Origin: Chloroflexota bacterium
GTDB taxonomy: Bacteria; Chloroflexota; Anaerolineae; Anaerolineales; Anaerolineaceae
Assembly (NCBI GenBank): GCA_012798455.1
Contig: JAAZNC010000064.1
Location: 1 to 48,841 of the forward strand
Reading direction: 5' to 3'
Length of the DNA stretch: 48,841 bases
Shown: in pieces, positions 27,250 through 35,598 of the stretch
How positions within the stretch are numbered: the stretch's first letter is position 1
How the letters are laid out: each line of letters begins with the position of its first letter
The notes under the pieces: generated by a model
Seen by the model: only the letters and a program-made list of their open reading frames with translations
What the model was told of the DNA's origin: nothing
Databases searched by the model: none
Program-made: the position numbers and the translations under genes

Positions 27250-28638
27250 CTAGAGATCTTTTAATAAATTGATCGCTGCTTGATTATGTTCTCTGATATG
27301 AGCATCCAGATCCAATCTGGTCAATTTTCCATGCTTCACAATCGGTTCGCCATGCACAAAGGTGTAATCCACATTGCGCGGATGACAGAAAACCACAGCA
27401 GCCAGTGGATCATGCAAGGCACCGGCATAAGAGAGATTGTTCAAATTAATGGCGGCAAAGTCGGCGCATTTTCCCACTTCCAAGGAGCCAATATCATTCC
27501 TGCCCAGCACACTGGCGCCCCCCAGAGTTGCCAGTTCCAACGCCTGGCGGGCGGTCATGATGGGAGAAGCACCCGAATCGGAAAGCGATGCTCCTTCCAA
27601 TCCAGCCCGCACACGTGCCAACAGCATCGCCTGGCGCACTTCTTCCAGCATATGGGAAGCATCGTTGCTGGCTGAACCATCCACTCCCAAACCAACCTTG
27701 ACTCCTAACTGCATGTATTCACGGATGGGGGCGATGCCTGACGCCAGCCGCATATTGGAAGTTGGGCAGTGTGCCACTCCGCAGCCTGTCTCCGCATAAA
27801 TATGTTGTTCTTCTTCATTGATATAAACAGAATGGGCAAACCAGACATCTTGCCCTACCCATTCCAAGGATTGCATATATCCTAACGGACGCAGCCCATA
27901 TTTTTGCATGGTAAATTGTTCTTCATCCTGGGTCTCCGCCAGATGGGTATGTAAATGCACTCCATACTGGCGTGCCAGACGGGCGCTCTCACGCATCAGA
28001 TCTCCTGTTACACTAAAAGGTGAACAGGGCGCCAGCACGATCTGCACCATCGAACCATTCGATGAATTATGGTATTTCTCAATCAACCGCTGGCTATCTT
28101 TAAGGATAAAATCCTCGCTGTCGACCACGCTATCCGGTGGCAAGCCACCCTGGCTCTCCCCCAGGCTCATCGAACCTCGTGACGCGTGGATACGCATGCC
28201 CATTTCTTTGGCTGCTTGGATCTCATCATCCAAACTGGAATCGTTGGGAAAAAGATACAGATGATCCGATGCGGTGGTGCAACCAGACAGGGCTAATTCA
28301 GCCAATGCGGTTTTTGTGGAAATGTAGATTTCCCACGAAGTCATGCGCGCCCAGATCGGGTAAAGAGTTTTGAGCCAGTTGAAAAGATTGGCATCCTGGG
28401 CAGCCGGTACCGCCCTGGTAAGGGTCTGGTAAAAATGGTGGTGGGTATTGATCAACCCCGGAAATACAATGTGATCTTGCATCTCAAGCACTTCATCTGC
28501 TTGAGATGGCATTTCTTCCATTTTTCCGATTTGTTGAATAAATCCATCCTTTATGAAAATACCCCCGTTGTCTATCTCCCGGCGCGTTTCATCCATGGTA
28601 ACCAAAGTATGTATATTTTTGATCAACAGAGTTGCCAT
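27250..28638 (-). CDS. Aminohydrolase, 8-oxoguanine deaminase/SsnA-like
   Basis: The chosen start is ATG 28638 (MATLLIKNIH), with AGGGAA before it; the frame extends to 28674 without a ribosome binding site. The 462-aa protein has the metal motif His66-x-His68 in GLINTHHHFYQT, LHTHLAET, an FAHSVY histidine and the catalytic Asp in LGVDGSASND, typical of the atrazine chlorohydrolase/8-oxoguanine deaminase group. The TLYPIWARM stretch fits 8-oxoguanine deaminases. Deaminating 8-oxoguanine gives urate, which ties the enzyme to purine breakdown. SsnA in E. coli is a related neighbour of hyuA and ygeW. Confidence 0.85.
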   Translation of the reverse strand: MATLLIKNIHTLVTMDETRREIDNGGIFIKDGFIQQIGKMEEMPSQADEVLEMQDHIVFPGLINTHHHFYQTLTRAVPAAQDANLFNWLKTLYPIWARMTSWEIYISTKTALAELALSGCTTASDHLYLFPNDSSLDDEIQAAKEMGMRIHASRGSMSLGESQGGLPPDSVVDSEDFILKDSQRLIEKYHNSSNGSMVQIVLAPCSPFSVTGDLMRESARLARQYGVHLHTHLAETQDEEQFTMQKYGLRPLGYMQSLEWVGQDVWFAHSVYINEEEQHIYAETGCGVAHCPTSNMRLASGIAPIREYMQLGVKVGLGVDGSASNDASHMLEEVRQAMLLARVRAGLEGASLSDSGASPIMTARQALELATLGGASVLGRNDIGSLEVGKCADFAAINLNNLSYAGALHDPLAAVVFCHPRNVDYTFVHGEPIVKHGKLTRLDLDAHIREHNQAAINLLKDL

Positions 28639-28677
28639 CTCATTCCCTTTCACCGGAATTGTTGTATTTAACATATA

Positions 28678-28708
28678 TTACCATTAATTGTCGGACAATT
28701 AATGGTAA
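28678..28708. promoter_or_regulatory. 31-bp perfect palindrome upstream of the aminohydrolase gene
   Basis: Two perfectly complementary 15-base arms (TTACCATTAATTGTC and its complement) flank a single G. It lies in the 101-base gap between folD and the aminohydrolase gene. The core ATTGTC-G-GACAAT resembles GntR-family operators and partly matches the site at 23492-23505. There is no T-run on either strand, so an operator is more likely than a terminator, though the transcript could also form a strong hairpin. Confidence 0.6.
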
Positions 28709-28739
28709 GGTAACATGTTCTTCTATGAAAAAACTACTA

Positions 28740-29615
28740 TCAACCTGCCAGTTCAGCCGCTTTGACGGTATTGTGCATCAACATGGCAATGGTCATGGGA
28801 CCTACCCCACCGGGCACCGGGGTAATGGCAGATGTCACTTCCCTGACCTCATCGAATGCCACATCTCCCACCAGGCGATATCCTTTTTCTGTTGAGGGGT
28901 CATCGACATGGTTGATACCTACATCAATGACCACAGCTCCGGGCTTAACCCAATCAGCACGTACCATTTCCGGTTTACCAACCGAAGCAATCAGAATATC
29001 AGCCGTACGGGTGATGGAGGGCAGATCTTGCGAACGAGAATGGCAAATGGTAACGGTGGCATTTTCACGTACCAACAGCAACGCCACCGGCATCCCTACA
29101 ATATTGGAGCGTCCCAGAACCACCGCATTCTTCCCCTCAATCGAAAATCCTGTCGTTTTCAATAATTCGATCACACCAGCAGGGGTACAGGGCACAAAAC
29201 TGGGAGTGCGCCCTTTTTGTGCCAACTTACCAATATTTACTGGATGAAAACCATCCACATCTTTCTTCAAAGAAACCTTGAGCAGAATCTCTTCCTCATC
29301 AAAACCTGCGGGCAAAGGAAGTTGAACCAGAATGCCGTGCACTCTGGGATCGTTATTGAGTTCATCGATCAATTCGATCAATTGATGTTGTGGTATTGTG
29401 GCAGGGAGGGTGTGGCTGAAAGAATTCAACCCCAATTGCTCACAGGCGCGATGCTTGGAACGCACATATACCCGGGAGGCAGGATCTTCCCCCACCAGCA
29501 CAGTAGCTAACCCCGGGATGGATTTGCCAGCAGCTTTCCGTTCAGCAACCTTTTCAACCACTTTCGCGCGAATTTCTCCCGCAAGTTTTTTCCCATCAAT
29601 TATCGTTGCACTCAT
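28740..29615 (-). CDS. folD: Bifunctional methylene-THF dehydrogenase/cyclohydrolase FolD
   Basis: The start ATG at 29615 (MSATIIDGKK) has a GGGAGTGGAAA leader; the upstream extension lacks one. The 291-aa product shows the FolD substrate motif YVRSKHRACEQLG, LVQLPLP, and the Rossmann motif VLGRSNIVGMPVA, ending PGGVGPMTIAML. It interconverts methylene-, methenyl- and 10-formyl-tetrahydrofolate. It is the gene furthest upstream of the nitrogen-catabolic run and is transcribed divergently from ugd, with its -10 at 29646-29651. One-carbon units from purine-ring breakdown could feed this enzyme, but it is also a housekeeping gene. Confidence 0.96.
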   Translation of the reverse strand: MSATIIDGKKLAGEIRAKVVEKVAERKAAGKSIPGLATVLVGEDPASRVYVRSKHRACEQLGLNSFSHTLPATIPQHQLIELIDELNNDPRVHGILVQLPLPAGFDEEEILLKVSLKKDVDGFHPVNIGKLAQKGRTPSFVPCTPAGVIELLKTTGFSIEGKNAVVLGRSNIVGMPVALLLVRENATVTICHSRSQDLPSITRTADILIASVGKPEMVRADWVKPGAVVIDVGINHVDDPSTEKGYRLVGDVAFDEVREVTSAITPVPGGVGPMTIAMLMHNTVKAAELAG

Positions 29616-29645
29616 TTTCCACTCCCAATTCCGAAAAGTAAAAGG

Positions 29646-29651
29646 ATTATA
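29646..29651 (-). promoter_or_regulatory. -10 element for folD
   Basis: A perfect TATAAT reads on the minus strand 31 bases before the folD start. No good -35 box is found at the right distance. Confidence 0.4.
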
Positions 29652-29672
29652 CAATATTTAGGATACTTTACT

Positions 29673-29701
29673 CTGAAGCGATCTCATTCTTAGGCTATAA
29701 T
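29673..29701 (+). promoter_or_regulatory. Promoter for ugd
   Basis: A perfect TATAAT at 29696-29701 is preceded at 17 bases by a weak CTGAAG (29673-29678). The ATG of ugd is 30 bases downstream. It faces away from the folD promoter in the 116-base divergent gap. Confidence 0.5.
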
Positions 29702-29731
29702 CGGTTCTTGAAACCCTTTTGGAGATAAGAC

Positions 29732-31054
29732 ATGAGCAACATTTGCGTAATAGGTACTGGATATGTGGGGCTGGTAACCGGAGTTTGTTTCGCCGATCTG
29801 GGAAACAGCGTACATTGTCTTGATATCAACGAGAAGCGTATCAAGAACCTCAAGAATGGGGTCATGCCGATCTACGAACCCGGTTTGGAAGAGATCGTAG
29901 AAAGAAACGTTGCTGCCGATCGCCTATATTTCACCACTGATTACAGAGAAGCGCTGGCAGACGCCGAATTTGCCTTCATTGCGGTAGGTACTCCCTCCGG
30001 GGTGGATGGAGAAGCTGATCTGACCTACGTGCGCGATGCTGCTGAAAAGATCGCAGAGGTCATTGATCATGCCGTCGTGATCGTAAACAAATCTACCGTA
30101 CCGGTGGGCACCGGTGACTGGGTTTCAGACATCATCCGCAAGAAACGCGGAGAAAACAAACTGGAATATTATGTGGTCTCCAATCCCGAATTTTTACGCG
30201 AAGGTTCTGCCATTCACGATTTCATGCAGCCCGACCGGGTAGTGCTGGGATCGATGCATCGTCAAGCGGCGGATGCGGTAGCGGGACTATACCAACCTTT
30301 ACGGGCACCCACCCTGATCACCGACCTGCGCACGGCTGAAATGATCAAATATGCCTCCAATGCTTTTCTCGCGACGCGCATCTCCTTCATCAACGAGATC
30401 GCCAATATCTGTGATGAATTAGGGGCAGATGTGCGTGAGGTAGCTGAGGGTATGGGGCTCGACAAACGCATCGGGCATGCCTTTCTGGAAGCTGGTTTGG
30501 GATGGGGCGGAAGCTGTTTTCCCAAGGATGTAAAAGCACTGGCCCATATGGCAGTGCTACATGGCACCCACCCTCAGTTGCTGCAAGCGGTGATGGAAAT
30601 CAACCGCAACCAGCGCCGACGAGTGGTGATGAAACTGCGCAATCTGGTGGGTGGATCGCTGATCGATAAGACTATCGGTATCCTGGGGCTATCTTTCAAG
30701 CCAGATACCGATGATATTCGCGAATCTCCCGCACTGGAGATCATCCATCTGCTGCGTAACGAAGGTGCTCATGTGAAAGCCTATGATCCTCAAGCAATGG
30801 AAAACACGGCAAAGATCATCCCCGATCTGGAACTGTGCAAGAACCCTTATGAAGTTGCCCAGGGTGCCGATGGCTTGATCTTGGCTACCAAATGGAATGA
30901 ATTCAAACAACTGGACTTCAAACGGGTATACAGCATCATGCGCAAACCAGTGTTAATTGACGGGCGCAATGAATGGGACAGCCAGTTCTTGCGCGAACTG
31001 GGGTTTACCTATTTTGGTATCGGGCAGGGCAATCATGTAAACGCTGCCGAATAG
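29732..31054 (+). CDS. ugd: UDP-glucose 6-dehydrogenase
   Basis: The 440-aa protein has the NAD-binding GTGYVG at residues 7-12, the middle-domain catalytic cysteine in [10 protein letters not shown], and the C-terminal [16 protein letters not shown] motif, all typical of UDP-glucose/GDP-mannose dehydrogenases. It oxidises UDP-glucose to UDP-glucuronate for envelope polysaccharides. GGAGATAAG precedes the ATG. It is the first plus-strand gene and is closed by a strong terminator at 31081-31111, so it is probably a single-gene unit. Confidence 0.95.
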   Translation: MSNICVIGTGYVGLVTGVCFADLGNSVHCLDINEKRIKNLKNGVMPIYEPGLEEIVERNVAADRLYFTTDYREALADAEFAFIAVGTPSGVDGEADLTYVRDAAEKIAEVIDHAVVIVNKSTVPVGTGDWVSDIIRKKRGENKLEYYVVSNPEFLREGSAIHDFMQPDRVVLGSMHRQAADAVAGLYQPLRAPTLITDLRTAEMIKYASNAFLATRISFINEIANICDELGADVREVAEGMGLDKRIGHAFLEAGLGWGGSCFPKDVKALAHMAVLHGTHPQLLQAVMEINRNQRRRVVMKLRNLVGGSLIDKTIGILGLSFKPDTDDIRESPALEIIHLLRNEGAHVKAYDPQAMENTAKIIPDLELCKNPYEVAQGADGLILATKWNEFKQLDFKRVYSIMRKPVLIDGRNEWDSQFLRELGFTYFGIGQGNHVNAAE

Positions 31055-31080
31055 ATTATTTATAAAGAATAACTTCACTG

Positions 31081-31111
31081 AAACGCATCCCTTTTATGGG
31101 ATGCGTTTTTT
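31081..31111 (+). terminator. Rho-independent terminator after ugd
   Basis: AAACGCATCCC (31081-31091) pairs with GGGATGCGTTT (31098-31108) around a 6-base loop, followed by a T-run (31106-31111). It starts 26 bases after the ugd stop. Confidence 0.9.
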
Positions 31112-31205
31112 ATTGACAGGGGATCATTGCATTGCAATTTCGCACCTTATTTCATGCCAAAGAAAACGATAGATCTTATAATACTTCTATCAAGAGAAGG
31201 AATAA
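31112..31205 (+). promoter_or_regulatory. Upstream region of the aminopeptidase gene
   Basis: A TTGACA at 31113-31118 and a TATAAT at 31177-31182 are present but too far apart to form one promoter, and neither has a good partner. A 13-bp palindrome ATTGCA-T-TGCAAT lies at 31126-31138 and may be an operator. The start codon has an AGAAGGAA ribosome binding site. Confidence 0.35.
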
Positions 31206-32321
31206 ATGGCAGATATAAGAGTCGCAAGACTGGCAAAACTAATCACCAGTTATTGCCTGGATGTAAAAAAGAACGATTGGGTTTCCATCAGCGGGGATCT
31301 TGGAGTCTCCAGAGAACTTATCCATGAAGTTTATCGGGGAATCCTGGGGGCTGGCGGCAATCCCTTTATCGTGCCCGGTGGAAGCGATCTAGAAGAGATT
31401 TACTACAAAGAAGCATCCGAGGAACAACTGAAGTGGATTTCTCCTCTACTTGAAGAATACAAAGACAAATTGAACGGATTGGTCAACATCCACGGCACAA
31501 CCAATACAGCCGCTTTGAACAATATTGATCCTACTAAACAGCAGATCAGAGCCAAAGCTGTGGGGGAAGTCATCATGCCACATCTGATGAAACGAGAGGC
31601 AGAAGGAAAATTAAAGGGAGTGGTCACCTTATTTCCCTGTCCAGCTCTTGCCCAGGATGCAGAAATGAGTCTCTCGGAATACGAGGATTTTGTGTATGCA
31701 GCCATGTTCTGCAATAAAGAAGATCCAAAAACAGAATGGGAAAAATTAGGACAAAGACAGCAAATCCTGGTCGATTGGCTGAACGGAAGAGAGCAAATCG
31801 AGATCCATGGAGACTATGTCGATATCTCTTTCTCAATCAAAGGGAGAAAGTTTATCTCTGCTGATGGGAAGTCAAACATGCCAGACGGGGAAATCTTTAC
31901 CGGTCCGGTGGAAGATTCAGCGGAAGGGCATGTGGAATTCACCTACCCGGCCATTGAGGGTGGGCATGTGGTAGAAAACGTGCGCTTGAGCTTTGAAAAA
32001 GGCAAGGTTGTAAAAGCACAGGCAGATAAGAATCAGGATTTCCTTGAAGTCATGATTGCGACAGACGAAGGTTCCTGCTATCTGGGTGAATTCGGGATCG
32101 GCACCAATTTCGGCATTCAACGCTTCACCAAGCAGATCCTGTTTGATGAGAAGATCGGCGGCACTTTCCACCTGGCATTAGGCGCCGGTTTTCCGGAAAC
32201 AGGCAGTATAAACAAATCAGGCATCCACTGGGATTTGATCTGCGCACTTGGAAGAGATGGCGAGATCATAGTGGACGGGCAAGCACTGTTCAAGAATGGC
32301 AATTTTGTTTTATGGACCTGA
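31206..32321 (+). CDS. M29 (AmpS-type) metallo-aminopeptidase
   Basis: This 371-aa cytoplasmic protein is full length for family M29. Conserved metal-ligand contexts are present: EIFTGPVE, GEFGIGTN, a histidine in GGTFHLALG, and SGIHWDLI with His and Asp. The family removes N-terminal amino acids from peptides with broad specificity. It is separate from the corrinoid genes downstream, which have their own promoter. Its neighbour pair TGGCA/TGCCA in 32330-32355 is too loose to call a terminator. Confidence 0.92.
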   Translation: MADIRVARLAKLITSYCLDVKKNDWVSISGDLGVSRELIHEVYRGILGAGGNPFIVPGGSDLEEIYYKEASEEQLKWISPLLEEYKDKLNGLVNIHGTTNTAALNNIDPTKQQIRAKAVGEVIMPHLMKREAEGKLKGVVTLFPCPALAQDAEMSLSEYEDFVYAAMFCNKEDPKTEWEKLGQRQQILVDWLNGREQIEIHGDYVDISFSIKGRKFISADGKSNMPDGEIFTGPVEDSAEGHVEFTYPAIEGGHVVENVRLSFEKGKVVKAQADKNQDFLEVMIATDEGSCYLGEFGIGTNFGIQRFTKQILFDEKIGGTFHLALGAGFPETGSINKSGIHWDLICALGRDGEIIVDGQALFKNGNFVLWT

Positions 32322-32373
32322 TGGCAACAGGTTATATATAAGATATTCTGCCAAAAGCTGATTTTAATGTCCC

Positions 32374-32439
32374 TTAGTAATGTAAGTGTATTATTATGTT
32401 ATAATGTACTTACATTAGACAAAAACCATACATTACTAA
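32374..32439 (+). promoter_or_regulatory. Palindromic operator array and -10 box of the corrinoid methyltransferase operon
   Basis: A perfect TATAAT lies at 32400-32405 but has no recognisable -35 box, suggesting an activated promoter. The 16-bp element TAATGTA-CT-TACATTA (32402-32417) is a perfect palindrome overlapping the -10. A related copy with two mismatches is at 32378-32393, centred 24 bp upstream. A third half-site TACATTA at 32429-32435 extends to an 11-base inverted match (TACATTACTAA) with 32374-32384. The cognate regulator is not identified; the two GntR genes in the convergent operon are candidates. Confidence 0.65.
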
Positions 32440-32449
32440 AGGACCTGTT

Positions 32450-33085
32450 ATGAGTAATTTAATCAACGAAATTCACGAAGGGATTTTAGATGGTAATCAG
32501 AATCTGGTGATCGAAAAAGTTGGGCAAGCAATCGAAGAGGGAATCAGCGCTGAAGAAATCCTCAATGCAGCCATGATCACAGCGATGGCTGAAGCGGGTA
32601 CTCTTTTTGAAGAAGGTGAATTCTTTGTCCCGGAACTGCTGGTTGCAGCACGAGCCATGCAGGGTGGAATGGAACTCTTAAAGCCGCTGCTGGTTCGTGA
32701 TAACGTAAAATCGAAAGGTATCGTTTTAGCCGGTACTGTTAAAGGAGATCTGCATGATATCGGAAAAAATCTGGTCTGCATGATGTTGGAAGGTTCAGGA
32801 TTCGATATAATCGACCTAGGAAATGACGTGGATCCTGAGACCTTTGTGGAAGCTGTTCAGGAAAAACATGTCGATATCGTAGCGATGTCCGCCTTGCTCA
32901 CAACCACTATGGTCAACATGAAAACTACTATCGATGCGCTAGCCAAAGCCGGTTTACGCGATAAAGTTAAGGTCATGGTTGGAGGGGCACCTGTAAGTGA
33001 GGAATTTGCGACTAAAATAGGGGCGGATGGATATGCAACGGATGCCAATCAGGCAGTTCGGTTGGCACAAACATTACTGGAATAG
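32450..33085 (+). CDS. Corrinoid (cobalamin-binding) methyltransferase protein, MttC/MtbC-like
   Basis: The 211-aa protein has an N-terminal helical cap (residues 1-85) and a B12-binding domain with the cobalt-ligand motif DLHDIGKN (Asp100-x-His102-x-x-Gly105), SALLTTTM near residue 147 and GGAPVSEEF near 178. It is the standard methyl-carrying subunit of three-component methyltransferases. The next gene (8-base gap) is a MtaA/MtbA-type enzyme that usually moves the methyl from corrinoid to a thiol or folate acceptor. No substrate-specific MtxB protein is in the same operon. Confidence 0.94.
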   Translation: MSNLINEIHEGILDGNQNLVIEKVGQAIEEGISAEEILNAAMITAMAEAGTLFEEGEFFVPELLVAARAMQGGMELLKPLLVRDNVKSKGIVLAGTVKGDLHDIGKNLVCMMLEGSGFDIIDLGNDVDPETFVEAVQEKHVDIVAMSALLTTTMVNMKTTIDALAKAGLRDKVKVMVGGAPVSEEFATKIGADGYATDANQAVRLAQTLLE

Positions 33086-33093
33086 AGGAATTT

Positions 33094-34455
33094 ATGGGAC
33101 AAAAATTATCAGGCAAAGACCTTTTATTTTCAACATTACGCCATGAGCAAACCGACCAGGTAGCCTGGGTTCCTTTTGCCGGAGTGCATGCCGGTTCTCT
33201 AAAGGGTTATAACGCCCGGGATATTTTGCTCAATAAAGAAAAGCTGGTTGAGTCTCTACTAGAAGTGAAGAAAGTCTATGATCCGGATGGGATGCCAGTA
33301 TTGTTTGATCTGCAAGTCGAAGCAGAGATATTAGGATGTAAACTTCTTTGGGCAGATGAAGCACCACCATCGGTGGCATCTCACCCGCTCGCGGATAAAA
33401 AAGAGATACCAACCATCATTCCTCAACCCACCGATGGCAGGTTGCCAACTATCATTGACGCGATGTGCTCTATGAAGGCTGAAATTGGGGATAGCACAGC
33501 TCTATACGGATTGGTAACAGGTCCGTTTACACTTGCTTCTCACTTGCGTGGAACGGATATCTTTCTGGATAGTGTGGATGATCCCAATTTCGTCAAGGAA
33601 CTGGTCGAATACACCAAACAGATTGCCATTGCCATCAGCCAGTATTACATTGATGCGGGTATGGATGTGATCGCGATTGTAGATCCGCTTATTTCTCAGA
33701 TATCCCCGCGCATGTTCACTAAATTCTTCACTGAGCCTTTCAGCGAAATTTTTGAATTTGTCAAGCGCGCAGGGGCTTTTTCTGCTTTCTTTGTGTGCGG
33801 AGATGCGACCAAAAATATTCGCGTGATGTGTGAAACAAAGCCCGATTGTATCGCGGTGGATGAAAATATCAACATGGGCGCTGCCAAAGCCATCACTGAC
33901 GAGTTTAATATCACCCTTGGAGGAAACATCCCACTAACGACTTGCATGTTGCTTGGCAACCAACAAGATAACATGAAATATGTAGTCGACCTGCTCGATA
34001 AAGTGAATCATCATAATCTCATCATTTCCCCCGGATGTGATATGCCATACGCCATTCCTATCGAGAACACGATTGCTGCCGTTCAGGCAGTGCGAGAACC
34101 CGACAATACACGCAAAATTGTAGAAAATTACACCAAGGCAGAAATTGATATTCCCATCATCCTGCCGGATTACAAGAACCTATCCAAACCACTGGTCGAG
34201 GTATTTACCCTGGACCCAGATACCTGTGCAGCATGTACATATATGTGGCGGGCTGCCCAGAAGATCAAGGAAATCATGGGGGATAAAATCGACCTGCGCT
34301 TATACCGCATCACGGAGATCGAGTCTGTTGCACGTGTGAAAAAGATGGGAATCGAGAAAATCCCTGCAATCTACATAAACGGAGAATTAAAATATTCCTC
34401 CATCATCCCCGGACAATCCGAGTTTTTGGCAGAAGTTGAGAAATATATCAGATAA
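33094..34455 (+). CDS. URO-D/MtaA-type methyltransferase fused to a thioredoxin-like domain
   Basis: Residues 1-350 form a uroporphyrinogen-decarboxylase-type TIM barrel as in MtaA/MtbA methyltransferases. Cys235 (VCGD) and Cys315 (SPGCDMP) occupy zinc-ligand positions, but the usual His two residues before the first Cys is Phe233. Residues about 366-453 add a thioredoxin/glutaredoxin-like domain with Cys378-Ala-Ala-Cys381 and a cis-proline type motif IEKIPAIYING. MtaA/MtbA proteins are usually about 340-350 aa without this domain. The extra redox domain suggests thiol chemistry or reductive handling of the corrinoid or acceptor, which is inference. Confidence 0.85.
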   Translation: MGQKLSGKDLLFSTLRHEQTDQVAWVPFAGVHAGSLKGYNARDILLNKEKLVESLLEVKKVYDPDGMPVLFDLQVEAEILGCKLLWADEAPPSVASHPLADKKEIPTIIPQPTDGRLPTIIDAMCSMKAEIGDSTALYGLVTGPFTLASHLRGTDIFLDSVDDPNFVKELVEYTKQIAIAISQYYIDAGMDVIAIVDPLISQISPRMFTKFFTEPFSEIFEFVKRAGAFSAFFVCGDATKNIRVMCETKPDCIAVDENINMGAAKAITDEFNITLGGNIPLTTCMLLGNQQDNMKYVVDLLDKVNHHNLIISPGCDMPYAIPIENTIAAVQAVREPDNTRKIVENYTKAEIDIPIILPDYKNLSKPLVEVFTLDPDTCAACTYMWRAAQKIKEIMGDKIDLRLYRITEIESVARVKKMGIEKIPAIYINGELKYSSIIPGQSEFLAEVEKYIR

Positions 34456-34483
34456 GCTGCAAAACAGCCCTATCATTAAAGAC

Positions 34484-34517
34484 AAAAAACACGCCTTTTT
34501 ATATTGGCGTGTTTTTT
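34484..34517. terminator. Bidirectional terminator between convergent operons
   Basis: AAAAAACACGCC (34484-34495) is the perfect complement of GGCGTGTTTTTT (34506-34517) with a 10-base loop. The A-run and T-run make it work in both directions, for the plus-strand corrinoid operon (stop at 34455) and the minus-strand polyol operon (stop at 34532). Confidence 0.9.
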
Positions 34518-34531
34518 GATCTTTTCATTGA

Positions 34532-35590
34532 TCAATCGTAGTACCCGAAATCATCTGCTGCTTTGCTCATCATATAGATATTCACCGGTGGGGTAGTGGC
34601 ACTGATGGTGCAGCCACCCATAAAGATATAACGATGTCCTAATTGTTTGCCCTTCTCAATATTCACTTTGCAAGCTTCATAAACCTCTTCAGGCTCTTTA
34701 GTGGTAACGATGACCGGTTCTACATTACCACAAATGATATCATTCGGGAAATATTCTCCAGCTGTTAGAAGATCCACTTCAGATCCAAAACTAAGGATGC
34801 CGGGATCACCCCACGGTAATTGAGCCAGCAATTTCAGATTTTTATTCTGGTCACCACAGATATGGTCATAGATATGCTTCACCCCTTTTTCAAGGACATA
34901 TTCATGCAGTTCTTTGCGGTAAGGGAAAACGAATTTCTCATACATGCGGGGTGAGATCAACCCATCGGTGGGTGAGGCGCTACGTGGAAGAACATTTTCG
35001 GCACCAAATTCATCAATGAAATAATCAGCTACCTGTTTGAGATGATCAGTCATTAAACGCATAGCATAATGGACCACATCCGGTTCGGTGGCTGCCCAAA
35101 GCAAGAAAGTATCGACTCCACATAAATTGGCTGCAAAGGTAAAGGGGCTACCGTAGATAAAACCAATCTGGGTACCTTCTTTTTGTTGGATGTGAGCGAA
35201 TTCCATCATCATAGGGATACACCCGGCGGTTTTAACATCCGGTAACTGCAGTTTGTAAACATCATCTGGTGCAGCAACCGGTCTTTTTAAAACTCCAGGG
35301 CCTGATCCAAATCGATCCTCCGGCCATTTGATCTCACCACCGAATTCCCAAGAACCGTACGCCACAAAAGTGTAGAATGGTGCCAACTCAGCATTGTATT
35401 GCTCCATGGTTAATTTCTGGGCTTTAAAACTAACCGGTGGATTGTCGTAAATATCAGCCTTAGGGATACCACAATTTCGGGAACAGAAATCATATCCTTT
35501 GTGAGAGAAAAGCACGCGATCCACAGGTTGACGGTTCAACAGTGCATGATAACGTTCTTGATTGGTCATTTTTGCTTTTGATGAATACAT
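34532..35590 (-). CDS. URO-D/MtaA-type methyltransferase-like protein
   Basis: The 352-aa protein has the uroporphyrinogen decarboxylase-type fold with the zinc-ligand pattern intact (His-x-Cys in DHICGD and a second Cys in GGCTISATTPP). It is the last gene of the polyol operon, and the ATG at 35590 has AGGAG five bases upstream. Porphyrin synthesis is unlikely because no heme gene is near. Corrinoid-dependent methyl transfer fits better, as a corrinoid protein gene lies just across the shared terminator. It could act as demethylase of a methylated sugar derivative (MtxB role) or as a second MtxA. Confidence 0.82.
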   Translation of the reverse strand: MYSSKAKMTNQERYHALLNRQPVDRVLFSHKGYDFCSRNCGIPKADIYDNPPVSFKAQKLTMEQYNAELAPFYTFVAYGSWEFGGEIKWPEDRFGSGPGVLKRPVAAPDDVYKLQLPDVKTAGCIPMMMEFAHIQQKEGTQIGFIYGSPFTFAANLCGVDTFLLWAATEPDVVHYAMRLMTDHLKQVADYFIDEFGAENVLPRSASPTDGLISPRMYEKFVFPYRKELHEYVLEKGVKHIYDHICGDQNKNLKLLAQLPWGDPGILSFGSEVDLLTAGEYFPNDIICGNVEPVIVTTKEPEEVYEACKVNIEKGKQLGHRYIFMGGCTISATTPPVNIYMMSKAADDFGYYD

Positions 35591-35598
35591 GATCGCTC

